In this document: positions 1 to 6,678 of the stretch, piece by piece
How positions within the stretch are numbered: the stretch's first letter is position 1
Layout of the letters: each line of letters starts with the position of its first letter
Assembly (NCBI GenBank): GCA_947460085.1
Contig: CANHGA010000026.1
Location: forward strand, 1 to 14,291
Source of the DNA: Synechococcaceae cyanobacterium
Lineage (GTDB): Bacteria > Cyanobacteriota > Cyanobacteriia > PCC-6307 > Cyanobiaceae
Direction: 5' to 3'
DNA: 14,291 bases
Notes under the pieces: model-generated
What the model was told of the DNA's origin: nothing
What the model saw: only the letters and a program-made list of their open reading frames with translations
The model's database searches: none
Made by a program: the position numbers and the translations under genes

Positions 1-329
1 CCGGCGATCCTTGGATTCCCAAGAAGACCGAGGACATCGTGGCCGCCACCGACGCCCAGGTGCGGGCCCTGTTCCCTTCCGCGCGCCATCTCACGCTGGT
101 TTGGAGCAACGTGGTCAAGCTGGCCCAGTCGCTCTATCGCGAGGCCCCTGGCATGGATCCCTACCGCCCGGAACAGCGCACCCCCATGGCCAACTTCTTC
201 CTGGCCGGCAGCTACACCAAGCAGGACTACATCGATTCGATGGAAGGTGCCACGATGAGTGGCCGCTTGGCGGCTGCTGTGATCCTTGATCAGCCCGTGC
301 AGCTCGCTGCCAACCAAGCCACTTCCTGA
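1..329 (+). CDS. zds: zeta-carotene desaturase, C-terminal part (5' end outside window)
   Basis: This is the last 108 codons of a plant-type zeta-carotene desaturase, a flavoprotein that desaturates zeta-carotene towards lycopene at the membrane. The frame is open from the left edge (first full codon at base 3) to a TGA at 327-329. The tail carries the conserved desaturase C-terminus: a 'RPEQRTP' stretch, 'NFFLAGSYTKQDYIDSMEGA' and 'SGR', which in this family form the end of the FAD-binding fold. The 'GSYTKQDYIDS' wording fits zeta-carotene desaturase (CrtQ/Zds) better than phytoene desaturase, where 'GDYTKQ.YLAS' is usual. An SRPBCC gene follows after 9 bases on the same strand, suggesting co-transcription. 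The N-terminal dinucleotide-binding motif is not in the window. The family call is strong. Confidence 0.93.
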   Translation, partial: GDPWIPKKTEDIVAATDAQVRALFPSARHLTLVWSNVVKLAQSLYREAPGMDPYRPEQRTPMANFFLAGSYTKQDYIDSMEGATMSGRLAAAVILDQPVQLAANQATS

Positions 330-338
330 GCACTTCCC

Positions 339-815
339 ATGGGCCGTTGGCTGGAACACAGTGTGACCACCGAGATCCAGGCCCCCGTGGATCAGGTCTG
401 GGAGGTGTGGAGCGATCTGGAGGCCATGCCCCAGTGGATGCGCTGGATCGAATCGGTCACCACCCTCGACGACCCCGACCTCACCGATTGGACCCTGTCG
501 GCCCAGGGGTTTCGCTTCCACTGGAAGGCCCGCATTACCCAACGGGTCGAGGCCCAGCAATTGCACTGGGAGTCGGTGGGTGGGCTACCCACCAAAGGGG
601 CGGTTCGCTTCTACGTCCAAACCCCCACCCAAACGGCGGTGAAGCTCACCGTCAGCTACGAGCTGCCCGGGGTCTTGGCACCGCTGATGGAACCCAGCAT
701 CCTGGGGGGAATTGTGACCAAGGAACTCCAGGCCAACCTTGACCGTTTTCGCGACCTTGTCGAAACCCGCCATCCCGGCCCTGCTGCTGCTGCTGCTGTT
801 GCTGACGGGCTGTAA
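339..815 (+). CDS. SRPBCC (START-like / cyclase-dehydrase) family protein
   Basis: This 158-residue protein has the SRPBCC layout. An opening strand 'HSVTTEIQAPVDQVWEVWSDLEAMPQWMRWIESV' is followed by a beta-rich middle and a long C-terminal helix around residues 110-145. Members form a hydrophobic pocket and bind lipids, polyketides or isoprenoids. The substrate cannot be read from the sequence. The ATG lies 9 bases after the zds stop, and I recall a similar zds-SRPBCC neighbourhood in other cyanobacteria, so a role in handling carotenes is a reasonable inference but is not shown. The last residues, an alanine-rich 'PGPAAAAAVADGL', are encoded by a CTG repeat that also encodes the poly-leucine signal peptide of the next gene. 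This tail is therefore probably not part of the fold. No signal peptide or membrane segment is seen. Confidence 0.85.
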   Translation: MGRWLEHSVTTEIQAPVDQVWEVWSDLEAMPQWMRWIESVTTLDDPDLTDWTLSAQGFRFHWKARITQRVEAQQLHWESVGGLPTKGAVRFYVQTPTQTAVKLTVSYELPGVLAPLMEPSILGGIVTKELQANLDRFRDLVETRHPGPAAAAAVADGL

Positions 816-1296
816 TCAGGCCTCGGCTCCGACGGACGTCTCTGAGCCTTCTCCCGGTGCCCTTTCAGGAGAACTGGCCCAAGCGCCAGCGGCAGGGACT
901 CCTTCGCCGCGAGGGACTCTGTCCACAGGAAAGACTCTGTCCCCAGCAAAGACCCTTCCCCAGGGGTTCAATCCCTTGCTCACTCCCCAACAGGTGGTGG
1001 CTGCCGTGAGGATTGGCCGCTTGGATCCGTTTGCGCCCTTCTCCCCCCCAGCGGGGACTGCGCCCCAGTCCACGGGGTTGCCCCAGGGATTTCGCTTCAG
1101 CGGCGTGGTGCGCGGCGGCGGGCAGGCAGAAGCGTTGGTGCAGTTCGGCAGCCTCAGCGGCACGCTTCGAGCCGGCCAGGTGGGGGGCCGCAGTACGGAC
1201 CTGTTGCCCCAGGGATGGACCGTGGCGCGGGTGGATGGCCAGCGGGGCCGCCTCACCCTGCGCCAGGGGGGGCAGCTGGTGACGGCCGATCTTTAA
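739..1296 (+). CDS. small lipoprotein with a PilP/GspC-like C-terminal region (tentative)
   Basis: This 185-residue protein begins with a poly-leucine segment ending in L-T-G-C, a lipobox, so Cys25 is probably lipidated and the protein membrane-anchored. A Pro/Ser/Thr-rich linker (about residues 26-85) follows, then a compact C-terminal region with 'RLDPFAPF', 'GFRFSGVV', 'LRAGQ', 'LLPQGWTVARVD' and 'RLTLRQGGQ'. The order of a DPF motif, a beta strand ending G-V-V and a late Gly-rich strand resembles the small beta domain of PilP/GspC pilus and secretion proteins; this is shape only. No ATG is available. TTG at 739 has AGG nearby, and TTG at 757 would give a shorter n-region (M-S-K-P). Either start lies inside the SRPBCC gene (59-77 base overlap). 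The 3' end overlaps convergent hemD by 44 bases. Confidence 0.7.
   Translation: MTVFATLSKPAIPALLLLLLLLTGCNQASAPTDVSEPSPGALSGELAQAPAAGTPSPRGTLSTGKTLSPAKTLPQGFNPLLTPQQVVAAVRIGRLDPFAPFSPPAGTAPQSTGLPQGFRFSGVVRGGGQAEALVQFGSLSGTLRAGQVGGRSTDLLPQGWTVARVDGQRGRLTLRQGGQLVTADL
781..804 (+). repeat. CTG trinucleotide tract shared by two reading frames
   Basis: Six perfect CTG copies (781-798) are followed by TTG and CTG. In the SRPBCC frame the tract is read as GCT (Ala) codons, with one GTT (Val), near that gene's stop. In the lipoprotein frame it is eight leucines forming the signal-peptide core. The lipobox Cys codon TGT (811-813) shares its final T with the SRPBCC stop TAA (813-815). Confidence 0.9.
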
Positions 1297-2077
1297 GGGC
1301 TGCTGAGCAGGCCTGCACCAGCCCTTCCAGGTCGTGGGGATCGGCTTCCCCGTCCACCCGGCCCAGGAGCTGGTGGCAGCGCTGGCTGGTTTGGGGCCCG
1401 ATCGACACCACCGCCACGGCAGCGAGCTTCTCCTGCCAACCGGGGCCATAGGCGGCTTCGAGCATCTGGCAGGTGTGGCTCACGGTTTTGCCGCTGCTGA
1501 AGGTGATGGCATCGAGGCGTTGCTGCTCCAAGGCCGCCACCGCTGGGGTGGGTAGCCCGGCCGGACAGCGGGTTTCGTAGGCCGCCACCTCCACCACCCG
1601 GGCGCCAGCGTCGGCAAAGGCTTCGGCTAGCAGCGTGCGGCCGCCGCTTTGGACCCGTGGCAGGAGCAGCCTCAGCCCCCACCCGGAGGCGGGAAAGTGC
1701 TCCAGCAGGCTGTCGGCCACAAAGGCCGGTGGGATGAAGTCGGCAGGGGCGCCCAGGGCTTCCAGCTGGGCGGCGGTTTTGCGGCCCACTGCCGCCAATT
1801 TGAGGCTCTTGGGCCGATGGGCCAGGCAGCTGCCCAGCCGCTTCAGCCGCTGCTCCACGGCCTCCACCCCATTGCCGCTCGAGAACACCAGCCAGTGGAA
1901 GTGCTCCAGCTCCGCCAGGGCGTCATCGAGGGGGCCCCATTCATCGGGCGGCCCCACCACCAGGGCGGGCAGATCCACCACCTCGGCCCCAGCGGCTTCA
2001 AACAACCGCCTAGCGGCTCCCAGTTGGGTTTCGGCGCGGGTCACCGCAATGCGGCGACCGGCCAGGGGGAGTGTCAT
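1253..2077 (-). CDS. hemD: uroporphyrinogen-III synthase
   Basis: This 274-residue protein has the HEM4 architecture. It opens 'LAGRRIAVTRAETQLGAARRLFEAAGAEVVDLPALVV', then has 'FHWLVFSSGNGVEAV' and, in the second half, 'FSSGKTVSHTCQML' and 'VSIGPQTSQRCHQLLG', typical of uroporphyrinogen-III synthases. The enzyme closes hydroxymethylbilane into uroporphyrinogen III with inversion of ring D, the branch-point precursor of haem, chlorophyll, phycobilins and cobalamin. It acts in the cytosol. The ATG at 2077 is preceded by GGAG (2087-2090, 9 bases away) lying inside the end of the glycosyltransferase gene; only 3 bases separate the two genes. It appears to be the last gene of the minus-strand run. 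Its final codons (Pro/Ala/Gly-rich tail) overlap the convergent lipoprotein gene by 44 bases. Confidence 0.93.
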   Translation of the reverse strand: MTLPLAGRRIAVTRAETQLGAARRLFEAAGAEVVDLPALVVGPPDEWGPLDDALAELEHFHWLVFSSGNGVEAVEQRLKRLGSCLAHRPKSLKLAAVGRKTAAQLEALGAPADFIPPAFVADSLLEHFPASGWGLRLLLPRVQSGGRTLLAEAFADAGARVVEVAAYETRCPAGLPTPAVAALEQQRLDAITFSSGKTVSHTCQMLEAAYGPGWQEKLAAVAVVSIGPQTSQRCHQLLGRVDGEADPHDLEGLVQACSAALKDRPSPAAPPGAG

Positions 2078-2080
2078 GGC

Positions 2081-3286
2081 CTAGGTCTCCAATTTCACAA
2101 GGGTGCTGGCCTGCTGGTGCAGGGCTTGGGCCTCCTGGTTTCGGCCCTGCTGGCTGAGCAGGCCAATGGCCTGCCGGAAGCCCTCGCGGGCGCCCTCGAT
2201 ATCGCCAGAGAGCAGCAGGGCCACCGCCAGGTTTTGTTGGGCTTCTGCATAACTTGGATCCAGGGCCAGGGCCCGCCGATAGGCCCTGGTGGCTGCGGGC
2301 AGGTGGCCCCGTTGCCGTTCCGCAATGCCCAGGTTGTACCAGCCCAGGGCCACTTCGGGGGCCGCCCCGGTGGCCTGCTCGCAAAGCTGGGCGGCGTCGC
2401 CGCAGGCGCCCGCTTCCACCAGCAAGGCAGCCAGGTTGAGCTGGGCGGCCAGGGTGAGCCGGGGCGGCAGGGGAAGCTGCAGGGCGGCTTGGTAGAGCTG
2501 GGCGGCCTGGCCGGGATCGGTCTCGGCCTGGGCGATGGCGAGGTGCAGCAGCAGTTCGTAGCGCTCGGGGTGGGCGTCCTGGGGGCAGTTGGAGAGCCCC
2601 AGCTCCAACAGGGCCATGCCGCGCTGGCGCTGGCCCTCACTCACCTCCAGGCTGCCCAACTTGGCGCAGGCATAGGGATCGCCAGGGCGGGCGGCCAGGT
2701 CGGCTTCCATGGCTTGGCGCAGCCTGGCGGCCTTGTTGCCCGCTGCCAGGAGTTCAGGGCGGTAGCCGTCGTGCAGCAGGGCGGGGATGGGGCAGTCGGC
2801 GATGCGCCACTGGGGCTCCCGGCCGAGCAGGGCCAGCACGCTGTCGTCCACCATTGAGTGGTACGGCCGGCTCCATTGGATGGCCGGATGGCGGCGAAAC
2901 AACCGGCTCACACTGGAATAGGGCGATTGCCGGGAGCCCTGCTCCAGGCGTAGCAGATTGATCAGCAGTAGATCCGGCTGGGCCATCAGCTGCTGGAGCG
3001 GTTGCTTGGCCTCCTCCTGCAGGAGTTCATCGGCATCGAGCACCAGCACCCAATCCCCCCGCACATGCTTGAGGGCCTCATTGCGGGCCGGGGCGAAATC
3101 CCCTGGCCAGACCATCTGGTGCACCGCAGCCCCCCAGCGTTCGGCGATGGCCACGGTGGCGTCGCGGGAGCCGGTGTCGAGCAGCACCATCTCATCGACA
3201 AAGCCGGCCACCGAAGCCAGGCAACGCTCCAGCCGTTCCGCTTCATCGCGAACGATCATCGAGAGGCTGAGCCGGATCGGGCCCAT
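2081..3286 (-). CDS. family-2 glycosyltransferase with C-terminal TPR repeats
   Basis: The 401-residue protein has two parts. Residues 1-190 are a GT-A glycosyltransferase (GT2, WaaE/SunS-like). It starts 'RLSLSMIVRDEAERLERCL', then has 'DEMVLLDTGSRDAT', 'APARNEALKHVRGDW' and the metal/nucleotide-sugar motif 'LDADE' (residues 83-87). Residues about 190-395 are TPR helices, clearest in 'ALGWYNLGIAERQRGHLPAA' and 'ALDPSYAEAQQNLAVALLLSG'. It probably transfers a sugar from a nucleotide-sugar donor to a glycan or protein; the acceptor is unknown. I chose the ATG at 3286 because its A is the last base of the upstream Rieske stop (TGATG), with GGAG 11 bases upstream. A GTG at 3298 would add four residues. 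Adjacency to hemD and the Rieske gene does not explain its substrate. Confidence 0.88.
   Translation of the reverse strand: MGPIRLSLSMIVRDEAERLERCLASVAGFVDEMVLLDTGSRDATVAIAERWGAAVHQMVWPGDFAPARNEALKHVRGDWVLVLDADELLQEEAKQPLQQLMAQPDLLLINLLRLEQGSRQSPYSSVSRLFRRHPAIQWSRPYHSMVDDSVLALLGREPQWRIADCPIPALLHDGYRPELLAAGNKAARLRQAMEADLAARPGDPYACAKLGSLEVSEGQRQRGMALLELGLSNCPQDAHPERYELLLHLAIAQAETDPGQAAQLYQAALQLPLPPRLTLAAQLNLAALLVEAGACGDAAQLCEQATGAAPEVALGWYNLGIAERQRGHLPAATRAYRRALALDPSYAEAQQNLAVALLLSGDIEGAREGFRQAIGLLSQQGRNQEAQALHQQASTLVKLET
2087..2090 (-). promoter_or_regulatory. ribosome binding site of hemD (GGAG)
   Basis: GGAG read on the minus strand sits 9 bases before the hemD ATG and within the last codons of the upstream glycosyltransferase gene. 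This supports the 2077 start and translational linkage of the two genes. Confidence 0.6.
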
Positions 3287-4338
3287 CAGCTCAGCCACTC
3301 CACGGTGGCAGGGGCCAGGGGGTTGCGGAAGGGTTCAGCCGCCTCAAGCGAGCGCTGGAACTCCTTTTTTAGGCGCAAATACCACTTCGCCTGGGTGTCG
3401 GCGCCGTCGATCAGGGTGAGGGGCGGGTTGTGGCGCAGCCCCTCCTGTTGTTGCTCCACGACCAGCCGGTCTTGATCAATAAAGCGGCGCGCCATCCGCC
3501 GGATCGGTGCCCGTAGGGGCCTCAGCCAGGGCGTTGTCCAATAAATGCACTGATGCACCCGGGTGGTTTGGGCATCGATGGGGGCCAGGGTGGTGAGGGA
3601 GCAGGCGCCCCCAGTGCTGCCGCGAATCAGCTCGATGCGCACTCCCGGCAGCTCGAAGCCGATCTCGGTGCGCACTGGCATGCCGAGCAATTGGTAGGGC
3701 TTGGCAGGGTTGGGGATCTCGTGGTCGTTTTGCACGAATCCCATCCCCCGGGGCGAGAAGTGCCGGGTCTCTTTCTGCAGGGCATGGAGATCCGGTTGCT
3801 TCCACCACCAGGAGGTGTGAATGAAGGGCAAATGCACCGGGTCCATCAGTCCAATCACCGCCTGGTCAAAGTTGCACTGGAAGGTGCGCTCCACGTAGAC
3901 ATCGGGATCCCGATCGAAGGGATCGGGCAGCACGCTGGCGGCCGTTTCGGGGGGCTGCGGCCGCATCGGGTGGGCGAGCCAAGCCCAGAGCAGCCCCGCC
4001 GACACCCGCGACGGCAGCACCTGGGCCCCGATCCGTTCCCCCACCCCCTGGCGGCGTTGTTCGTCGGTGAGGCAGGGAATGTGGAGGCAACGCCCGCTCT
4101 GGAGATCGAAGTTCCAGCCGTGGTACTTGCAGCGCACCTGGCCGTTTGTCACCGACCCGTAGCGCAGCGGTAGGCCCCGGTGGGGACAGCTGTCCACGAG
4201 CACAAAGGGCATGCCCACCCGCCCGAGGAGCAGGGGCAGCCCGGCCACCTGACGGCTGATCGTGCGGTTCTCCCGCAGGTCAGCCACCCGGGCCACGGGA
4301 TACCAGGTGCCAGTGAGGAAGGGGGCGTTGGGGGACAT
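3286..4338 (-). CDS. Rieske [2Fe-2S] oxygenase of the pheophorbide a oxygenase (PaO/Lls1) family
   Basis: A 350-residue Rieske non-haem iron oxygenase. The N-terminal Rieske domain shows C51-P-H53 and C70-K-Y-H73, which ligate the [2Fe-2S] cluster. The catalytic iron site is 'NFDQAVIGLMDPVHLPFIH' (Asn156, Asp166, His169, His174), and Asp290 in 'FIDQD' is a candidate third ligand. The sequence resembles the PaO/Lls1/Tic55/Ptc52 group of chloroplasts and cyanobacteria, whose studied members oxidise chlorophyll-type tetrapyrroles. The exact substrate here is unknown. Unlike plant PaO it is short, with no C-terminal membrane anchor and no C-terminal CxxC pair that I can see. A ferredoxin reductant would be expected. 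The ATG at 4338 lies 11 bases after the nagZ stop; the open frame extends further upstream, but only into nagZ. Confidence 0.88.
   Translation of the reverse strand: MSPNAPFLTGTWYPVARVADLRENRTISRQVAGLPLLLGRVGMPFVLVDSCPHRGLPLRYGSVTNGQVRCKYHGWNFDLQSGRCLHIPCLTDEQRRQGVGERIGAQVLPSRVSAGLLWAWLAHPMRPQPPETAASVLPDPFDRDPDVYVERTFQCNFDQAVIGLMDPVHLPFIHTSWWWKQPDLHALQKETRHFSPRGMGFVQNDHEIPNPAKPYQLLGMPVRTEIGFELPGVRIELIRGSTGGACSLTTLAPIDAQTTRVHQCIYWTTPWLRPLRAPIRRMARRFIDQDRLVVEQQQEGLRHNPPLTLIDGADTQAKWYLRLKKEFQRSLEAAEPFRNPLAPATVEWLS
3298..3301 (-). promoter_or_regulatory. ribosome binding site plus TGATG coupling for the glycosyltransferase
   Basis: GGAG on the minus strand lies 11 bases before the ATG at 3286. 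That ATG overlaps the Rieske stop codon by one base (TGATG at 3288-3284), a usual sign of translational coupling. It argues against the upstream GTG start, which would fall on this GGAG. Confidence 0.5.
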
Positions 4339-4349
4339 CGGGGCAGGTT

Positions 4350-5999
4350 TTAGTCGGTGAAGTCGCTTGGGCTGGACTGCTTGGTGGTGATGATCGCCTC
4401 CAGCACCTCCTGTTGGGCTAGGGGCATCTGGCCCGGGCTGTAGGCGGCGCTCACCCCTGCATGGAGCGCTGGCTGCAGGCTTTGCCAGAGGTAGGGGCTG
4501 CCGTACACCACTACCCCTGCCAGGCGATGGGCGGCCTGGAGTTGGCGGATCACCTCGGGCCAGGGCTCGCCCGCACCGGCACTGCCGCGGAAGGGATTGC
4601 CCCGCACAAACAGCTGCAGCAGCACGGGGCCCTCGGGTAGTCGGTCGAGGGCCAGGGGGGCTTGGGGATCTCCGCTCCAGGGCGAGGGGCTGCGGGCTTC
4701 GATCAGGCAGGTGGCCAGCCCGGCGGCTTCCGGGATCACCAGGGCTGGAGCTGTGAGGGGCAGGAAGGGAGCGGAGAGGGCGTTGTCGCAGCGAACCAGG
4801 TTCACCCCGCCGCCCCTGGGGATCCATGGCACGCCGTGGACCTGCAGGGTGGCTTGCACCAGCTCCAGGGCGAGGGCCCCATCGGGTTCCATCGCCCGAC
4901 CAGGGTTGGGCATCGCCGCAGGCCCGTTGGAGCTGGCGGTAGTGGCGCTGGCGGTAGTGGCGCTGGCGGTAGTGGAGCTGGAGGTGGTGGCCAGGGCGAG
5001 GGCCCGCCGCCGCCGTTCGGCCGAGCGCCGCAACTGGCTTTCGCTGAGCCGCCCTGCGGCCACGGCTGCTTCGATGGCGACCAAGGCCCCCCGGGCATCG
5101 GCCGGCATCAGCACCAGATCGGCGCCGGCTTCCAGGGCAAGCACGGCCGCTTCTCCGGCTCCGTAGCGCCCGGCGATGGCCTCCATCACCAGGGCATCGG
5201 TCACGATCAGGCCGTCAAACCCGAGCTCCTGGCGCAGCAGGCCGCTCAGCACGGGGCGAGACAGGGTGGCTGGGCGCTCAGGGTCGAGGGCGCTGAGCAT
5301 CAGATGGGCGGTCATCACGGCGGCCACCCCTTCGGCGATCACGGCCTGAAAGGGGGGTAGCTCCACGGCATCGAGCCGTTCTCGGTCGTGACCGATGACG
5401 GGCAGTTCCAGGTGGGAATCGACGCTGGTGTCGCCGTGGCCGGGGAAGTGTTTGGCGCAGGCCAGCACGCCCGTCGCCTGCACTCCCCGGGTGAAGGCTG
5501 CTGCCAGGTCGCTGGCCGTTTGCGGCGTTTCCCCCCAGGCCCGCACGTTGATGACGGGGTTGGCGGGGTTGTTGTTGACATCACACACGGGCCCCAGCAC
5601 CCAGTTCAGCCCGAGGGCGCGGGCATCCAGGCCGGTGCAGCGGCCGTAGCGCTCGGCCAGGGCCACGGCCCGCTTGGGATCGCTGCGGTGCAGTTGGCCC
5701 AGGGCTAAGGGTGGAACGAGCCAGGTGGCCCCCTCAAAGCGCTGGCCCACCCCCTCCTCCACATCGGCGCAGAGCAACAGGGGGTGGCCCGCCCATTGGC
5801 GCAACTGTTGGGTGCGCAACCCCACTTCGGCGCAGCTGCCCCCCAGCAGGATGACGCCCCCAACACCAAGCTCCAGCAAGCTTTGGAGCTCGGCGTTGGC
5901 CAGTTCCCAGCGGGGATAGCGGCGCTGGTGATCCCCCAGAAATCCGCTGGCGCGGACCACCAGGAGTTCAGGGATCAGGCGCCCCAGTTCAGAACGCAT
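4350..5999 (-). CDS. nagZ: beta-N-acetylhexosaminidase, glycoside hydrolase family 3 (NagZ type), two-domain
   Basis: A 549-residue GH3 enzyme. The catalytic TIM barrel (residues 1-335) has 'KHFPGHGDTSVDSH' (183-196). In NagZ enzymes this mobile loop supplies the Asp-His acid/base pair, here Asp194 and His196. The nucleophile candidate is Asp268 in 'IVTDAL'. NagZ removes N-acetylglucosamine from peptidoglycan fragments during wall recycling. No signal peptide is seen, so it is probably cytosolic. A second domain (about 365-545) follows, as in the long NagZ of Gram-positives and unlike the roughly 340-residue enterobacterial form. The two are joined by a low-complexity Ser/Thr/Ala linker (338-357) encoded by a 15-bp tandem repeat. 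The ATG at 5999 lies 18 bases from the rbfA stop. Confidence 0.92.
   Translation of the reverse strand: MRSELGRLIPELLVVRASGFLGDHQRRYPRWELANAELQSLLELGVGGVILLGGSCAEVGLRTQQLRQWAGHPLLLCADVEEGVGQRFEGATWLVPPLALGQLHRSDPKRAVALAERYGRCTGLDARALGLNWVLGPVCDVNNNPANPVINVRAWGETPQTASDLAAAFTRGVQATGVLACAKHFPGHGDTSVDSHLELPVIGHDRERLDAVELPPFQAVIAEGVAAVMTAHLMLSALDPERPATLSRPVLSGLLRQELGFDGLIVTDALVMEAIAGRYGAGEAAVLALEAGADLVLMPADARGALVAIEAAVAAGRLSESQLRRSAERRRRALALATTSSSTTASATTASATTASSNGPAAMPNPGRAMEPDGALALELVQATLQVHGVPWIPRGGGVNLVRCDNALSAPFLPLTAPALVIPEAAGLATCLIEARSPSPWSGDPQAPLALDRLPEGPVLLQLFVRGNPFRGSAGAGEPWPEVIRQLQAAHRLAGVVVYGSPYLWQSLQPALHAGVSAAYSPGQMPLAQQEVLEAIITTKQSSPSDFTD
4932..4991. repeat. 15-bp tandem repeat (4 units) in the nagZ linker
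   Basis: Units run 4932-4946, 4947-4961, 4962-4976 and 4977-4991 (plus-strand unit GCTGGCGGTAGTGGC). The first two are identical, the third differs at its last base, and the fourth has three changes. The unit is a multiple of three, so copy-number change would lengthen or shorten the Ala-Thr-Thr-Ala-Ser linker between the NagZ domains without a frameshift. Confidence 0.9.
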
Positions 6000-6017
6000 G
6001 GGTGTTCCAGGCCACAG

Positions 6018-6410
6018 TCACAGGTCGCTGGCTTCAGGGGGTTCCCCTTTCTCCTGGCGCTGCTCTTCGAGCTTGTTCAGCAGGCCCAGCACGTTGGTGC
6101 CCCGCTCCAATCCCCGATCCAGCACAAACAGCAGGTCGGGGGTGCGGCGCATTTTCAGCCGCCGGCTCAGCTCGCCTTTGACAAACGGTGAGGCTGATTT
6201 CAGGCCAGCCATCGCTTCGCTGCGGTCCTCCTCGCTGCCGAAGATGCTCACGAAGATCTTGCAGTGCTGCAGATCCCCAGCCACCTCCACGTTGGTGACA
6301 CTCACCATCCCCAGGCTGACCCGTTCATCTTTGATGCCACCAACGAGCATCTCGCTAATTTCGCGGCGGATCATGGAGGCCACGCGCTCCACCCTGCGGC
6401 TCTGGGCCAT
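6018..6410 (-). CDS. rbfA: 30S ribosome-binding factor A
   Basis: A 130-residue RbfA. The protein opens 'RRVERVASMIRREISEML', the first helix of the family, then 'DERVSLGMVSVTNVEVAGDLQHCKIFVSIFG', and later 'RRLKMRRTPDLLFVLDRGLERG', the KH-like beta/alpha core. RbfA binds the 30S subunit during maturation of the 5' end of 16S rRNA and matters most in the cold. Length and all core blocks match the family. The tail after residue 115 is charged (Glu, Lys, Gln) and variable in the family. The ATG at 6410 comes 2 bases after the DUF751 stop, and nagZ follows after 18 bases, so the three are likely co-transcribed. Confidence 0.95.
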   Translation of the reverse strand: MAQSRRVERVASMIRREISEMLVGGIKDERVSLGMVSVTNVEVAGDLQHCKIFVSIFGSEEDRSEAMAGLKSASPFVKGELSRRLKMRRTPDLLFVLDRGLERGTNVLGLLNKLEEQRQEKGEPPEASDL

Positions 6411-6412
6411 GG

Positions 6413-6619
6413 CTACGCCAACGGTGTGGGGTTCACCATCGCATGCAGGATCAGCCCCAGGCTCATGACGCCACTAATGCTGGCTCCAATCAGGGCGACC
6501 GCGGTCACGGGGTTGCGGCCCCGGGCGGCGAGGGGTTCGAACACCGAGTTGGCCACACCGAGGCCAAAGGCCACCAGATAGCGCGGGTACCGCGTCACGT
6601 TGAGGAAGAAGTCCTTCAT
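6413..6619 (-). CDS. DUF751 / Ycf33 small membrane protein
   Basis: A 68-residue protein matching the cyanobacterial and plastid Ycf33 (DUF751) family by its opening 'MKDFFLNVTRYPRYLVAFGLGVANSVFEPL' layout: a short amphipathic start, an 'RYPR.L' motif, then a hydrophobic stretch. A second hydrophobic stretch, 'AVALIGASISGVMSLGLIL' (about residues 40-58), could cross the membrane. I would place it in the thylakoid or plasma membrane with one or two helices. I know of no established function. It is the first gene of the six-gene minus-strand run, directly before rbfA, and shares a 59-base divergent upstream region with the GST gene. Length is complete. Confidence 0.85.
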   Translation of the reverse strand: MKDFFLNVTRYPRYLVAFGLGVANSVFEPLAARGRNPVTAVALIGASISGVMSLGLILHAMVNPTPLA

Positions 6620-6678
6620 GCAGGGACGGCGGGCTCAAGGGCTGTTCGTGCTAGCTACTCTGCCCGCCTGAGCCGGCG
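6620..6678. promoter_or_regulatory. divergent intergenic region between DUF751/ycf33 and the GST gene
   Basis: These 59 bases are the only room for promoters of both the six-gene minus-strand run and the GST gene. I see no convincing -35/-10 pair. A TAGCTA palindrome (6652-6657) could serve as a -10 on either strand. GGCGGG (6628-6633) and CCCGCC (6663-6668) form a weak inverted repeat. Confidence 0.3.

Noticed and set aside
1649..2857. 402-codon open frame on the plus strand across hemD and the glycosyltransferase
   Set aside because: It is antisense to two well-supported genes; its Gly/Gln/Leu-rich translation shows no family pattern. It is a GC-driven shadow.
4338..4827. N-terminal extension of the Rieske oxygenase (long upstream open frame)
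   Set aside because: The extension lies wholly in nagZ and is Arg/Pro-rich with no homology pattern; the family start is the ATG at 4338.
4932..4991. Possible CRISPR-like or regulatory repeat
   Set aside because: The units are contiguous without spacers, 15 bases long and in frame inside nagZ: a coding minisatellite.
4662..5360. 232-codon plus-strand frame with Gly-rich repeats inside nagZ
   Set aside because: The repeats are the reverse reading of the NagZ linker minisatellite; the frame has no start signal or family match.
6628..6668. GGCGGG/CCCGCC inverted repeat as a terminator or operator
   Set aside because: A six-base stem with a 29-base loop in GC-rich DNA is not significant, and there is no T tract.
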